Shown: positions 42,891 through 52,514, numbered from the stretch's first letter. The stretch: DNA of 64,000 nucleotides from Nocardia wallacei (GCF_029868745.1 NZ_JARWOP010000238.1:1-64000), one strand, 5' to 3'. Notes: generated from the letters alone by a model not told the origin. Made by a program: numbers and translations.

Positions 42891-42973
42891 CGGAACACCT
42901 CTACGGAACACCGGTGTGCTGGGCCGATGTTCGTTCTGCGTGGTGTTCCGGTGGACGATCGGGTTACGGAACA
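42891..42973. repeat. Resolvase-binding (res)-like repeats
   Basis: CGGAACACC occurs at 42891 and 42904, its inverse GGTGTTCCG at 42942, and CGGAACA at 42967. Repeated and inverted half-sites directly upstream of a resolvase start are typical of a Tn3 res site. Confidence 0.55.
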
Positions 42974-42985
42974 GGTCAGGGGGTG

Positions 42986-43513
42986 TTATCGGTGTGTGGG
43001 GGTTTGTTGTGGGGTGAGGAAGTGGTTGACGTCGACGATGAGGAACAGTGCGGTGGCGGTGGTGACCACGTGGGCGTGGTCGTTTTCGATGGTGGCTTTC
43101 AGGTGGAGTTTGCGGCCGTCGCGGGAGTGGATGTGGGCGCGGAGGGTGTAGGGGGTGTCGAGCAGGATCGGGGCGAGGTAGTCGATGGCGAGGTGGCGGG
43201 TGACGGCGGGTTCCCCGACGGTGTAGAGCAGGAGTCCGAACAGTTCGTCGAGGACGGTGGCGACCGCGCCGCCGTGGGCGATCGCTGGGGCGCCGACGTG
43301 GCGGGAGTCGAAGCGGTGGTGGGCGTAGACGCCGTGTGTGTCGCGTCGGGCGCGTAGCTGGTGGCCGTGGGGGTTGGCCGGTCCGCAGCCGAGGCAGTGG
43401 TCGTGGTGGGGCGGCAGGTCGGCGGAGTCGGGTGCGTGTACGGGGAAGGCGGGGATCCAGTCCGGGACCTGGCGGGGCTCGGGTGTGTGGGTGCTGGGTG
43501 TGTTCTCGGTCAT
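42986..43513 (-). CDS. PaaI-family hotdog thioesterase
   Basis: The 175-residue protein has a zinc-like or loop segment HDHCLGCGPANPHGHQL, then the hotdog core: AHGGAVATVLDELFG (catalytic region with the aspartate/glutamate of PaaI enzymes), LAIDYLAPILLDTPYTLRAHI and TTATALFLIVD. It hydrolyses acyl-CoA or aromatic CoA thioesters; the exact acyl group is unknown. It is the last gene of the passenger operon behind the universal stress protein (21-base gap). Confidence 0.8.
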   Translation of the reverse strand: MTENTPSTHTPEPRQVPDWIPAFPVHAPDSADLPPHHDHCLGCGPANPHGHQLRARRDTHGVYAHHRFDSRHVGAPAIAHGGAVATVLDELFGLLLYTVGEPAVTRHLAIDYLAPILLDTPYTLRAHIHSRDGRKLHLKATIENDHAHVVTTATALFLIVDVNHFLTPQQTPTHR

Positions 43514-43534
43514 GGGTGCTTTCTGTGAGTGTGT

Positions 43535-43978
43535 TTAGGCGGTGATGAGGATGTCGCAGTGGGTTTTGCGGGCGAGCTCGATCGGTGGGGTGGACAGCAG
43601 CTGGGCCAGCAGTGGTGACCGGTGGGGGTTGGCGGTGACGATGAGGTCGGCGGCGGTGGCCGCGGCCAGGTGCAGCAGCGCGGGTAGGGCGGGTTCGTCC
43701 AGGATGTGGGTGTCGACGTCGGTGGCGCCGTGGGCGAGGGCGTGCTGGTGGGCGATGCGCAGGACGGTGTCGGCGGGGGTGCTGCCGTGCAGCGGGGAGG
43801 TCTCGGGTCCGGGCCGGTCGAGGTGGGCCTTGGGTGTGTGTTCGTCGATGCGGTGGCGAGCGCAGACGATCAGTAGCCGGGCGTGGGTGGCGTGGGCGAG
43901 TTCTGCGGCGTGCTCGACCACACGGTAGGAGCGGTCGGATCCGTCGGTGTCGACGATGATCGTGTGGTAGGCCGTCAT
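43535..43978 (-). CDS. Universal stress protein, single UspA domain, without clear ATP site
   Basis: The 147-residue protein opens YHTIIVDTDGSDRSYRVVEHAAELA as UspA proteins do and ends in the C-terminal strand HCDILITA. The nucleotide-binding GxxGx9GS motif is not present: the loop reads ANPHRSPLLAQLLSTPP. So ATP binding is doubtful. Its ATG overlaps the transporter stop (ATGA). It probably responds to the same stress as the efflux pump. Confidence 0.8.
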   Translation of the reverse strand: MTAYHTIIVDTDGSDRSYRVVEHAAELAHATHARLLIVCARHRIDEHTPKAHLDRPGPETSPLHGSTPADTVLRIAHQHALAHGATDVDTHILDEPALPALLHLAAATAADLIVTANPHRSPLLAQLLSTPPIELARKTHCDILITA

Positions 43979-45564
43979 GACGGGCGTCTTTCACGAGGAG
44001 AGGCGTGTGAGGAGGGGGGAGAGGTTCTCATGTGCGGGCGTGGCGTGCGGCCGGGGGCCAGGACGGCCAGCACGATCGCTGTGGCGGTGGTGAGGGCGGC
44101 CAGTGCGAGCGCGGCCTGGCCGCTGCCGTGCACGAACGCGGCCTGGGCGAACTCGGCCAGCGGCGCGGCCACCGGTCCGGCCTGGTCGGCGACTTGCAGG
44201 GCGGCGGCCAGGGAATCGGCGACCGGGCCGCGGGCGGGCTCGGGTAGCCGGGCCAAGGCGGGCTGGATGCGGTGGGTGTAGCCGGCCGCGAGGACGCTGC
44301 CGGCCACGGCGATCCCGATCGCGGCGCCGATCTCGCGGGCGGCGTCGTTGACCGCGGCGGCGACCCCGTGTTTGGCCTCAGGGGTGTCGGCGACGATGGC
44401 ATAGGTCGCCGGGGCGGTGCACAATCCCAGGCCCGCGCTCATGATCAGCAGCGGCCACAGCAGGTCGGGATAGTTTGCGGCCAGGGTCAACCGGCTCACC
44501 AGCACCAGCCCGGCGGCGATGGTGAGCAGGCCGGTCACGGTCATCACCCGTAACCCGACCAGGCTCGACAGCCACGGCGCGATCACCGAGATCGCGACCA
44601 GCGGCACCACCATCGGCGCCAGTGCCAGCGCCGAGGCCAGCGGCCCATAACCGAAGATCAGCTGCAGGTACTGCACCAGCAGCAGGAACACCCCGAAGGT
44701 GACCAGGAACTGGATGGTCACCGACAGCGACCCGGCACCGAAACCGCGGCGGGTGAACAACCGCACATCCAGCAGCGGCGCCGCGCTGCGCAGTTCGACG
44801 ACCACGAACGCCACCGCCGCGGCCACACCGATCCCGGCCGCGGCGGCGACGAGCGGGTCGGCCCAGCCGCGTGCGGGGACCTCGATCGCGGCGAACACGA
44901 TCGCGGCGACCGCGACCGCCACCGCGCCCGCGCCGACCCAGTCCACCGGCGGATGCTCACGCTGGCGGGATTCGGCGATGGTGCACGCCAGCACCGCCAG
45001 CACCGTCCCGGCCACGGTCAACCCGACGAACACCGAGGGCCACGACCATCGTTCGAGCAGCACCCCGGCACCGAGGATCCCCAGCACCGCCCCGGATCCG
45101 GCGACCCCGGCCCATATCCCGACCGCCCGGCCGCGATGAACAGGGGCGAACCCCGCGGTCAGGATCGACAGCGTCGAGGGCATCACCAGCGCCGCGCCCG
45201 CCCCGGCCAGGGCGCGCGTCGCGATCAGCCACACCGGCTCGTCCAGCAGCAGCGGCAGCGCCGAGGCGGCGGCGAACACCACCAATCCCGCCACCAGCAC
45301 CACACGTCGCCCGTAACGGTCACCGACGGCGCCGGCGGGCAGCACCAGACACGCCAGCACCAGTGTGTAGCCGTCGACGATCCAGGTCAGCTGAGCTTGG
45401 GTGGCCCCGGTCGCGACCGCGATCTGCGGCAACGCCGAATACAACGCCGCCATCGCCGCGACCACCAGCGCCACCGCCAGGCACGACACCGTCAGCATCC
45501 ACCACTCGGCCCGGGTCCACCGGGCGATCTCGACAGTGTCCGTCCCAGGCGTGTCCACCGGCAC
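43975..45564 (-). CDS. DHA2-family MFS multidrug efflux transporter
   Basis: The 529-residue protein has about 14 hydrophobic helices, the antiporter motif A-type loop GAVGDRYGRRVV, and the QLTWIVDGYTLVLACLVLPAG segment typical of the EmrB/QacA group. It exports amphipathic drugs or toxic compounds in exchange for protons. GTG is the first possible start; a second GTG two codons later has GGAGG five bases upstream. The gene is divergent from the TetR gene, with the operator between them, and coupled to the USP gene downstream. Confidence 0.88.
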   Translation of the reverse strand: MPVDTPGTDTVEIARWTRAEWWMLTVSCLAVALVVAAMAALYSALPQIAVATGATQAQLTWIVDGYTLVLACLVLPAGAVGDRYGRRVVLVAGLVVFAAASALPLLLDEPVWLIATRALAGAGAALVMPSTLSILTAGFAPVHRGRAVGIWAGVAGSGAVLGILGAGVLLERWSWPSVFVGLTVAGTVLAVLACTIAESRQREHPPVDWVGAGAVAVAVAAIVFAAIEVPARGWADPLVAAAAGIGVAAAVAFVVVELRSAAPLLDVRLFTRRGFGAGSLSVTIQFLVTFGVFLLLVQYLQLIFGYGPLASALALAPMVVPLVAISVIAPWLSSLVGLRVMTVTGLLTIAAGLVLVSRLTLAANYPDLLWPLLIMSAGLGLCTAPATYAIVADTPEAKHGVAAAVNDAAREIGAAIGIAVAGSVLAAGYTHRIQPALARLPEPARGPVADSLAAALQVADQAGPVAAPLAEFAQAAFVHGSGQAALALAALTTATAIVLAVLAPGRTPRPHMRTSPPSSHASPRERRPS

Positions 45565-45575
45565 CTCCCGACTTT

Positions 45576-45592
45576 AGAGACCGATAGTCTCT
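45576..45592. promoter_or_regulatory. Inverted repeat AGAGAC-N5-GTCTCT, TetR operator
   Basis: A perfect 6-bp inverted repeat, with spacer CGATA, lies in the 121-base gap between the efflux gene (start 45564) and the TetR gene (start 45686). It sits only 11 bases from the transporter start codon, where a bound repressor would block transcription or translation start. A half-site-like GAGAC recurs at 45598. Confidence 0.65.
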
Positions 45593-45685
45593 GTGCGAGA
45601 CCATTCGTATCATAGGGGTCGGGGTGTGGGATAGAGTCCACTCACACCCACAGCCGCACGGCACGAACCGGAGGAACACGCGTCC

Positions 45686-46333
45686 ATGACCGACCCGCAC
45701 CCCGCGGACGACGAGCAGGCCGATCCGCGGCTGGCACGCTCACGCAACCGGTTGCTCGACGCGGCCACCCATCTGCTGTCCACCGGCGGTGTCGAGGCGG
45801 TCACCGTCGAAGCGGTCACCCGCGTATCGAAAGTCGCGCGCGCCACCCTCTACCGGCACTTCGGCAGCACCACCCATCTGCTCGCGGCGACCTTCGAACG
45901 GCTGCTCCCCCACGTCGACGCCCCCACCGGCACCACCCCGGTACGCGAGCAGCTCCTCACGCTGCTCACCACCCAAGCCGACCTCATCGAACAGGCCCCG
46001 GTACAGATGACCACCCTGGCCTGGCTGGCCATGGGATCCATCGACGACAACCACACCGACCCGGCCGCGCTCACCTCACTACGCGCCCGCGTCATCGAGC
46101 AATACCGCCGACCGTTCGACCAGATCCTCACCAGCCCCGACGCCCGCGCCACACTCGGCGAACTCGACACCACCTTCGCCATCATCGAACTCCTCGGCCC
46201 GATCGTGTTCGCCCGCCTCACCGGACTACGCACCATCGACCACGACGACTGCGCCCGGCTCGTCGACAACTTCCTCACCGCTCACTCAACAGCCACCGCA
46301 TCAACCAGCCCGACCGGCACCGGCAGGCCGTAA
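45686..46333 (+). CDS. TetR-family transcriptional repressor
   Basis: The 215-residue protein has an N-terminal TetR helix-turn-helix: SRNRLLDAATHLLSTGGVEAVTVEAVTRVSKVARATLYRHFGS. The C-terminal 140 residues are the variable ligand-binding helices (a long hydrophobic AWLAMGSIDDNH.. and FAIIELLGPIVFARL). Divergent orientation from the transporter with an inverted repeat between them is the classic drug-efflux repressor layout. The inducer is unknown. Confidence 0.88.
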   Translation: MTDPHPADDEQADPRLARSRNRLLDAATHLLSTGGVEAVTVEAVTRVSKVARATLYRHFGSTTHLLAATFERLLPHVDAPTGTTPVREQLLTLLTTQADLIEQAPVQMTTLAWLAMGSIDDNHTDPAALTSLRARVIEQYRRPFDQILTSPDARATLGELDTTFAIIELLGPIVFARLTGLRTIDHDDCARLVDNFLTAHSTATASTSPTGTGRP

Positions 46334-46352
46334 CCACAGATCGGCCGCGCAG

Positions 46353-49300
46353 TCAGAACAAGGTGTCACGCACCCGCAGCGGCCGGTACCCGGTCGGGCC
46401 CAGCTGGGCCAGCTCGGCGTCGATGTCGACCTCGATCGCGCCGAAGAAATTGATGTTGGCACTGTGGGCCGGGCTGATGTGGGCCAGGACCTCGTCATCG
46501 ATACGCTGCCCGGCCCGACGCATCTGATCGACAGCGAGCCCGTAATACTCCGTGGTCCAAGCGATCACAGCGTTGGTCGCCAAGGTCAGGCACCAGGCTT
46601 GCTCGGTCTGGTCCTCGAGATGGCGTGCCCGAATCATCCCCTTATGGGCATAGAGCAGGTCGCGCCGCAGCGCGTGCAGCGACTCGCCCTTGTTGAGCTG
46701 CCGCGAGATCTTGCGCCGATAGTCCGGATCGGAGAGGTACCTCGCGGCGTAGATGGTGCGCCGCAGCGCCCCGTACTCCTTGAGCGCCGCGGCCAGAGTG
46801 TTCTGCCGCCCCGACGCCGAGAGCTTGCCGACCAGCAGCGACGCGGTGGCGTGCCCGAACTTCAACGATCCGGCCAACCTGAGCAGATCGTCCCAGTGCT
46901 CGGCGATCAAACCCGAGATTCGCTTTGCGGGTCATCAGCGGGCCCGCGTGCGGGAACCGGGCCTCGGCCTGCGCGCGCGGGCCCGGCCGGTACAGGGTGA
47001 TCCGGCCCAGATCCCGGATCCGCGGCGAGAGCTGCATCCCGAGCAGGTCGAACAACCCGAAGTTGACCAGGGTGACCCCGTGGGTGTCGGTGGCGTGCTC
47101 GGTGATCGGCAGATCCGCTGCATTGCCCAGGATCTCATCGAGCACGTAATGGGCTTCACGTTTGGTCGCCACGATCACCTTGGTGCCGTAGGTGGCATGC
47201 TGATCGGTGACATGGGTGTAGGTCGACAGGCCCTCGCTGGCGAAATACCGGCTCAACGGCCTGGCCGTGGTTGATTTCCCACGCGTCGGGAACCGCTGCC
47301 CATCGCTCGACGACAGCGTTCCGGCACCGAACACCGCGGTCAGCGGCAGCCGCTGATGGTAGCCGATCAACACGAGGTTGGCCGCGCGCAGGGTCTCCTC
47401 GCGCACATACCACTCATCGGTCCAGGCCAGGATGTCGTAGGTGATCCCGCACGCCTGCGCCATCCGGGTCAACCCCAGGTTCGTCGAGTGCGCCAGCAGT
47501 ACCGCGATCAGATTGCGTTTGAGCTCCGGCGTCCGGGTGGCCTGGCCGCCGGCGTGGGTGAAGCAGTCCAGGTAGCCGGTGCGCTTGTCCAACTCGATCA
47601 ACAAGGAAACGATCGGCGCGAACGGCAGCATCTCGGTCAGCTCGGCCTTGAGCGCGATCGCCTCGGCGGGAACATCTTCCGCGCTCAGCGGCGAGATCAC
47701 CAGATCCCCGCCCTCGTCCACCCTGACCGGGCCGTCCCCGCCGGCCAGCACCGCCTCCAGCTCACCGACCGCATCGTGCAGTTCGGCGACCACGGCCGCC
47801 AGCGCGACGCCCGGATCGGCGGATCGCCCGACCAGGCGGCAGAACTCGCCGCGTTGCGGTTCCCACTGCCCAGTGGTGATCAGGTAGGCGGCCGGGTCGG
47901 CGTAGCGGCGCGAGCCGGGCACGAACACATCCCCGCTGCGCAGCCCGTCGCGCAGTCCGAGCAGTACGCACAATTCCCAGTAGTGCCGGTACGCGGTGGC
48001 GCTACCGGTCTTTCGGGCCTCGTCGAGGTAGCCGCGCCATTTCGTCGGCACGAACCCGGTCGGGGCGTCGTCGAAGACCTTGCGCCGCCCGGTCGCGTTC
48101 AGCTCGCGCAGCATGTTCACCGCGATCAGCAGCTCGGTAGCGGCGGTGCCGCCGGCGAAGCGCACCGCTTCAAGCACTGCGGGGGTGAACTGGCGCAGGT
48201 AGTTGTAGGAGGAATCCAGCGCTGCCAGATGCCCGTGATCACGCGGCAACCTGGGTTTGGCCTGGGCGATCGCCGCGCGCAGGCGCTCCCACCCGATCTT
48301 CTCGCCGCGGATCAGCGCGCCGATCTCCTCATCAGCCACCGTCGGGTCGGTGACGATTTCCAAGAGATCGTCCAGCAGCGCCTGGCGGTCCTCGCCGGTC
48401 TTGCCGCGCTCGGCCAGCTGCTGCTGCATCTTCCGTTCGGCGGCACCGAACTTCGCCGAGATCGCCTGATCGAACAACACCACGACCTCATCGAGCACAT
48501 CGGTGCCCGACTGGGCCAGCACCGTGAGCAGGATCGGATACCGGCGCTGCGGATCCCGACGCTCCAGGGCTTGCGGACTCAGACGCCGGCCCATCGTGGC
48601 CAAGAACCGGCGCCGCTCGGCGGGCAGCACCGACAGATCCAGCCGATCAGCACCCAAACCCCGCAGAAACCCCAGCTTGTCGACCTCGGCGCGGACCGCA
48701 GCCGCCGACGCCTCCACCGGCCCGGTCGACAGCCACCGCAACCGCGAGATCCCCAGCGACGCGTCCGTGACCAGCAAGCCGTCCAACTCCGCACACCGCG
48801 CCGCAGTGAACTCGTGAGCGAGCCGGTCATAGGTTTCGGTCTGGGCCTGGTGCCGGGCGTGGGCGACCCGCTCCACCACGGTGACAGGGCCCGGCCGGAT
48901 CACCTTCGCCGAGATCAGATACTCACACGCCAGCCGGAACAACAGAGTCGGGGAATCGTGCTCCATCGCCCGCGCGAGCAGGAACTCGTCGAGCTCCTTG
49001 AACTCCAGCGCACCGGCCGCACGCCATCCCAGGTACCGCGCGGCCAGGCGCACATGCTCGGTGCGGGTCTTGGCTCGCCTGCCATAGGCACCGATCACCA
49101 CCGGGTCGACCCGCAGCTGCTCGGCGAGGCGGGCCACCGCCCCCGGTGGGGCCGTGACCAGCCGATCCGGCACGAATCCCAGCCACGGCAGCGTACACAA
49201 CGCGATCGCCAAGCCCAGCCGTTCGGCCGGTCCCCTGCCGCGGCCCGGATCCACGAACGCCAGATCCGCCGACGTGAGCGTGAAGTATCGAAACAGCTCC

Positions 49301-49368
49301 TCGCGGCTGATCTCCGGGAATCCCCGCAGACGTTCCAACTCCTCGTCCGCGAACATCCGCGTCGCCAC
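46353..49368 (-). pseudogene. tnpA: Tn3-family transposase (TnpA) with a single-base insertion
   Basis: The frame from the GTG before ATRMFADEELERLRGFPEISREEL runs as a typical Tn3 transposase (about 1,000 residues). It covers the DUF4158 N-terminus and the catalytic DDE region, in which LSRYFASEG, YVTHV-like strands, VATKREAHYVLDEIL and DTHGVT...FGLFDLLGMQLSPRIRDLG are visible. Near 46924-46926 an AAA in place of AA shifts frame. The remaining 185 residues (RKRISGLIAEHWDD... to RVRDTLF) continue in the other frame to 46353. Removing one A restores a full-length protein, so this is a recent single mutation or a base-calling error. Confidence 0.82.
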
Positions 49369-49478
49369 GAACCCCAGCCTCCACCAGCGCCGACCAACAC
49401 CAACACCGGCAGCCAAGCACCAACCAGCCGACAGCGCATGCCGAACCCGAAACCCGATGCCTACCAGGCGGCTACGCC

Positions 49479-49516
49479 ATATCCGCCTGATTTTCGGCGG
49501 ATGCTACGGCTACCCC
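49479..49516. repeat. Tn3-type terminal inverted repeat, right end
   Basis: On the minus strand this reads GGGGTAGCCGTAGCATCCGCC and continues for 38 bases with an internal ATCCGCC...GGCGGAT pair. The GGGG start and position beside tnpA fit Tn3 termini. I found no second copy within the window. Confidence 0.6.
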
Positions 49517-49591
49517 TTTAGGGGATCGATAGGTGGTAGCGCCGCCGACTCCGGTGGCCAGGGTGTCCGCATCGTGCTCCTAGGCCGCGTT

Positions 49592-50500
49592 TCATAAGCC
49601 TTGGCCGGATAACCACAGGTTGATTGCGGCGACGCGGACCGTGGCCAGGTAACGGACAGCGAGTTTGTCGTAGCGGGTGGCGACAGCGCGGTGCTGTTTG
49701 AGGCGGCTGATCGTGCATTCCACGGCGTGCCGGAGTTTGTAGAGACCAGGGTCGAACGCCGGCGGCCGGCCACCGGCGTTGCCCTTGGCCACACGATGCG
49801 CTGCCTGGTCCGCCTTGATCGGGATGGTTGCCTTGATCCCGCGTTTCCGCAGGTAAGCACGGTTGGCCGCCGAAGAATAGGCTTTGTCGGCCAGGACCCG
49901 ATCCGGCCGCGACCGGGTACCACCGACCGAGAGCCGCGGCACCCGTATATCGCCGAGCACCGTCGTGAACTGTGGGCAATCAGCCCACTGACCAGGCGTG
50001 ACCACCAGCGCCAGCGGCCGCTGCCCCTGGTCGGCGGCCAGGTGCAGCTTCGTGGTGAACCCGCCCCGCGACCGTCCCAGCCCGTGGTCAGCGGGTTCGT
50101 CGTCGAAACCACCCGCCGCCTCGACCTGGCCGGCGAAGTCGCGGCGCGCACCCGCCGCATGCTGGTGCGCGCGGGCGATCGTGGAGTCCACGCTCACCGT
50201 CCACTCGATCTCACCGCCCGCATCGGCGTGGGCTTGCAGTGCGGTCAGCACCGATTCCCACGTGCCGTCACGCTGCCAGCGGCGGAACAACCCATACACC
50301 GTCTGCCACGGCCCATACACGCTCGGAATATCACGCCACGGACTGCCGGTCCGGATCCGCCACCGGATCCCGTCGATCAACTGTCGTTTCGACCACCGCG
50401 GTGGCCGGCCCGGCTTCATACCAGCAGGTAGTAGCGGTTCCAGTTTCGCCCACTGAGCATCGGTCAGATCCGCACGGCACGTTGCCGTTACGCTGTTCAC
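49592..50500 (-). CDS. IS5-family DDE transposase
   Basis: The 302-residue protein starts [14 protein letters not shown] as IS5 transposases do, has [13 protein letters not shown] and then the DDE core: the first Asp in [14 protein letters not shown], the second in [11 protein letters not shown], and the Glu in [18 protein letters not shown] (Y-2-R-x3-E-x6-K variant). It is intact. The GTG start has GGAG in front, inside a long hairpin. The stop codon overlaps the left terminal repeat. Confidence 0.92.
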   Translation of the reverse strand: MNSVTATCRADLTDAQWAKLEPLLPAGMKPGRPPRWSKRQLIDGIRWRIRTGSPWRDIPSVYGPWQTVYGLFRRWQRDGTWESVLTALQAHADAGGEIEWTVSVDSTIARAHQHAAGARRDFAGQVEAAGGFDDEPADHGLGRSRGGFTTKLHLAADQGQRPLALVVTPGQWADCPQFTTVLGDIRVPRLSVGGTRSRPDRVLADKAYSSAANRAYLRKRGIKATIPIKADQAAHRVAKGNAGGRPPAFDPGLYKLRHAVECTISRLKQHRAVATRYDKLAVRYLATVRVAAINLWLSGQGL

Positions 50501-50559
50501 GAGGTCTCCGGTTGGTTTCCGGTTGTGCTTGGTCGTTCAACCAACTACCGGAGACCTCG
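50500..50559. promoter_or_regulatory. Long inverted repeat that can mask the transposase ribosome site
   Basis: The 16 bases at 50500-50515 and the 19 at 50541-50559 pair over 12 bp perfectly (CGAGGTCTCCGG), plus 4 bp after a three-base bulge, around a loop of about 25 bases. In the transposase transcript the ribosome site and GTG lie in the 3' arm, so read-through transcripts that contain both arms would be poorly translated, whereas promoters inside the loop would escape this. Confidence 0.6.
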
Positions 50560-50628
50560 CCATATCACCAACTTCTCAACCCGGACAACGGGTTCCGTCC
50601 CCACACCATCGGGCTTATGAAACGCGGC

Positions 50629-51744
50629 CTAGTCAGTGGTCCATCGAGATAAGGGCCACTGCGGCGAATGGGGCGCGTCGGTCCATCGGGTCGGCAGGAG
50701 AACGGCGCGAGCGAACTCCGGAGCGGAGGTGATGCTACTTGACCAGTCCTGCTTCTCTGGGTAGTTGGGGATCTGAATCTGCGATGCGATCGAGGTTCCG
50801 CTTTTTTCGAAAACCAGCCGATTGCAGTTGTAGCAGAATTCGCGATTTAGAAACTTTGCCTCAGTCGAAGATAGTTCGAACGGGGGCTTGATCTTCACAT
50901 TCTTCCGGCTCAGAATTAGGAGTCGATTAGGACTGATCGGAAATACAATTACTTCAGAATTTCTTATCGAGACCGGAAACTGGCGAGTGTTTCGCTTCGT
51001 TGGAATTCCGAGTACGGGTTCATCGCAGGTCAATAGATCGCCTGTGGAGCTTGCCAGCCAGTAGTCTCGATCGTTTTCAATCAGCGGGGCGAGAACGTTC
51101 TTCCAGGCGCCGATGGCTGCATCGATTGCCTTGGGCTTGGTTTCGCTGCTGACGGCCCGCTTGGCGAGTATCTGATTCACGATAGCCTGGTGTCTCGCTT
51201 CTGAGTACTCAATGCCGTACTCGCGACATAAGATCGGAAGCAGGCCGGTAATGTTCAGAATATGGCTGGCTCCGTAACGGTTCACTGCTGCGTCGATGCC
51301 CACGTCGGTCTGTCGCCCACGCTGGGTGCGCTGGCTTTGTAGGCTGATGTATACGGCTAGGTTGGAGATTAGGTTTTTATCCTTGATCCTCCCATCGGGC
51401 TGACCGTCGAGCGCGCGAAGCCAGTTCGCGGCCCGGCCCTCTATGCGTCCCATGTGGGTCTCGAACCACATGTCTGGATTTGCGTCGGCATCGATGTCGG
51501 GTGCCGATATTTGATAGAAGTTATCCTCGACGGCTGTCGATTCTATGGGTACGCAATTTGATTCTTTGGTGTCAACGTTTGTGACCTGAATTTCCCCGCT
51601 ACCGTCGGTAGTCCACCGCTTGAGATACATTCTTGGCACGTAGTGGTGTCGGAATGTGGTTTGGGCGTTTTTACGAGTCTCTTCCTTGGATTTTTCGATC
51701 TCGACGTCGGTTAGCCAACGATTGACGGTAGTCACAGTCTGCAT
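50629..51744 (-). CDS. DUF4238-family protein, AT-richer than surroundings
   Basis: The 371-residue protein shows the DUF4238 opening (TTFRHHYVPRMYLKRWT), then VEDNFYQISAPD, WFETHMGRIEGRAANWL and the later DEPVLGIPTK and FPISPNRLLILS blocks. Function of the family is unknown; members sit in defence and mobile regions. Codons are visibly AT-richer (many AAT, ATT, TTG) than neighbouring genes, a sign of transfer. The stop TAG is formed at the IS5 target TA. Reading across an excised element would give the same TAG, so the protein is probably full length. Confidence 0.85.
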   Translation of the reverse strand: MQTVTTVNRWLTDVEIEKSKEETRKNAQTTFRHHYVPRMYLKRWTTDGSGEIQVTNVDTKESNCVPIESTAVEDNFYQISAPDIDADANPDMWFETHMGRIEGRAANWLRALDGQPDGRIKDKNLISNLAVYISLQSQRTQRGRQTDVGIDAAVNRYGASHILNITGLLPILCREYGIEYSEARHQAIVNQILAKRAVSSETKPKAIDAAIGAWKNVLAPLIENDRDYWLASSTGDLLTCDEPVLGIPTKRNTRQFPVSIRNSEVIVFPISPNRLLILSRKNVKIKPPFELSSTEAKFLNREFCYNCNRLVFEKSGTSIASQIQIPNYPEKQDWSSSITSAPEFARAVLLPTRWTDAPHSPQWPLSRWTTD

Positions 51745-51799
51745 TGTAGGTCGCGCAGCCGCGAGCGACTCAATTCGGCAGTGCGACGAACTCTGGCAG

Positions 51800-52234
51800 T
51801 CAATGAAGCCCAGACAGTTCAGAGAAGATCCGTCGCGATCCGAGATTCGAATCGTCGCAGGTGAGCAGTATCCGGTCGATACCGATCGACCGGGCAACGA
51901 CGATACTGCGGCGGAGAATGGCGCCACCGTACCCACGCCGCCTGTACTGGGGCAGCACGGCATACCCGATGTGCCCGCCTCGTCGACGTAGGCCCTCGTT
52001 GAGGGTGTGTCTGATCGAGGTTCGACCGACTACTTGGCCGTCAACAGTTGCGAGCAGATATGTGGAGGCCACGATGCCATCCGGCAGATTGGCACCCTGC
52101 CGCTGTTCCTCCCGGGCGCGGAGATAGTCCGCCCAGCTCATATCGGGTTCAAGACCCAATGCAAACGGAAAGCTATCGCCCTCGGCCAATTCGAGATGCG
52201 CGGCGCGGACAACTTTTTCGTCCGTTTCCTGCAA
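51800..52234 (-). pseudogene. GNAT acetyltransferase fragment, C-terminally cut
   Basis: The frame shows LELAEGDSFPFALGLEPDMSWADYL, VDGQVVGRTSIRH, HIGYAVLPQYRRRGYGGAILRRS (acetyl-CoA loop) and LLTCDDSNLGSRRIF, a GNAT core. It stops at SELSGLH, just where the last strand (usually VIEACGG...) should follow. Its N-terminus lacks the first helix and starts inside another GNAT gene fragment, so the piece is truncated at both ends. It is unlikely to be functional. Confidence 0.7.
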
Positions 52235-52445
52235 CGCGCACGGCGGCGGATCCGAGCACTGTGTCGTGCTCCTCAGCGACGAACATCGCCCGAGTCCGGG
52301 TCCAGCGCTTCCACTGGTCGACGCTCCAAGCCAGTGCCTGCTCGTAGGTGGTGGAGAAGGTGCCTGCGGGGCTACCAGCGAGTGCGTCGAGGCGCACTGT
52401 TCGGGCTGTCTGCCAGCCGTCGGCGGTCAGGCGGCGCACGATCAT
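52173..52445 (-). pseudogene. N-terminal fragment of a different GNAT acetyltransferase
   Basis: Residues 1-73 (MIVRRLTADGWQTARTVRLDALAGSPAGTFSTTYEQAL...MFVAEEHDTVLGSAAV) match the opening of a GNAT enzyme. After that the frame turns into basic, unrelated sequence that belongs, in another frame, to the GNAT piece at 51800-52234. So two GNAT genes were joined out of frame at about 52230. Confidence 0.65.
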
Positions 52446-52514
52446 GTACAGAACGATCAGGACTCACTGCGCCAGCAGGCAATCCAATATTGCCTGCCGC
52501 GCCTCATTTGACCG

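Larger units (their letters stand above)
42653..49516. mobile_element. Remnant of a Tn3-family transposon carrying a thioesterase-USP-efflux-TetR passenger set
   Basis: The unit is bounded on the right by a GGGG-type terminal repeat (49479-49516) and on the left by the broken resolvase gene. It contains tnpA (frameshifted), the res-like repeats and four passenger genes. The left terminal repeat and most of tnpR are gone, so it cannot transpose by itself. The left boundary is approximate. Confidence 0.55.
49583..50629. mobile_element. IS5-family insertion sequence (IS427-like group), complete
   Basis: The ends are perfect 18-bp inverted repeats (GGCCGCGTTTCATAAGCC at left, its complement at right) flanked by TA on both sides, a two-base target duplication. 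The element of 1,047 bases contains one intact transposase. It lies beside the terminal repeat of the Tn3 remnant. Confidence 0.88.

Noticed and set aside
47356-49521. 721-codon plus-strand frame opposite tnpA
   Set aside because: Mirror frame of the transposase; composition (Gln, Arg, His rich) is not protein-like.
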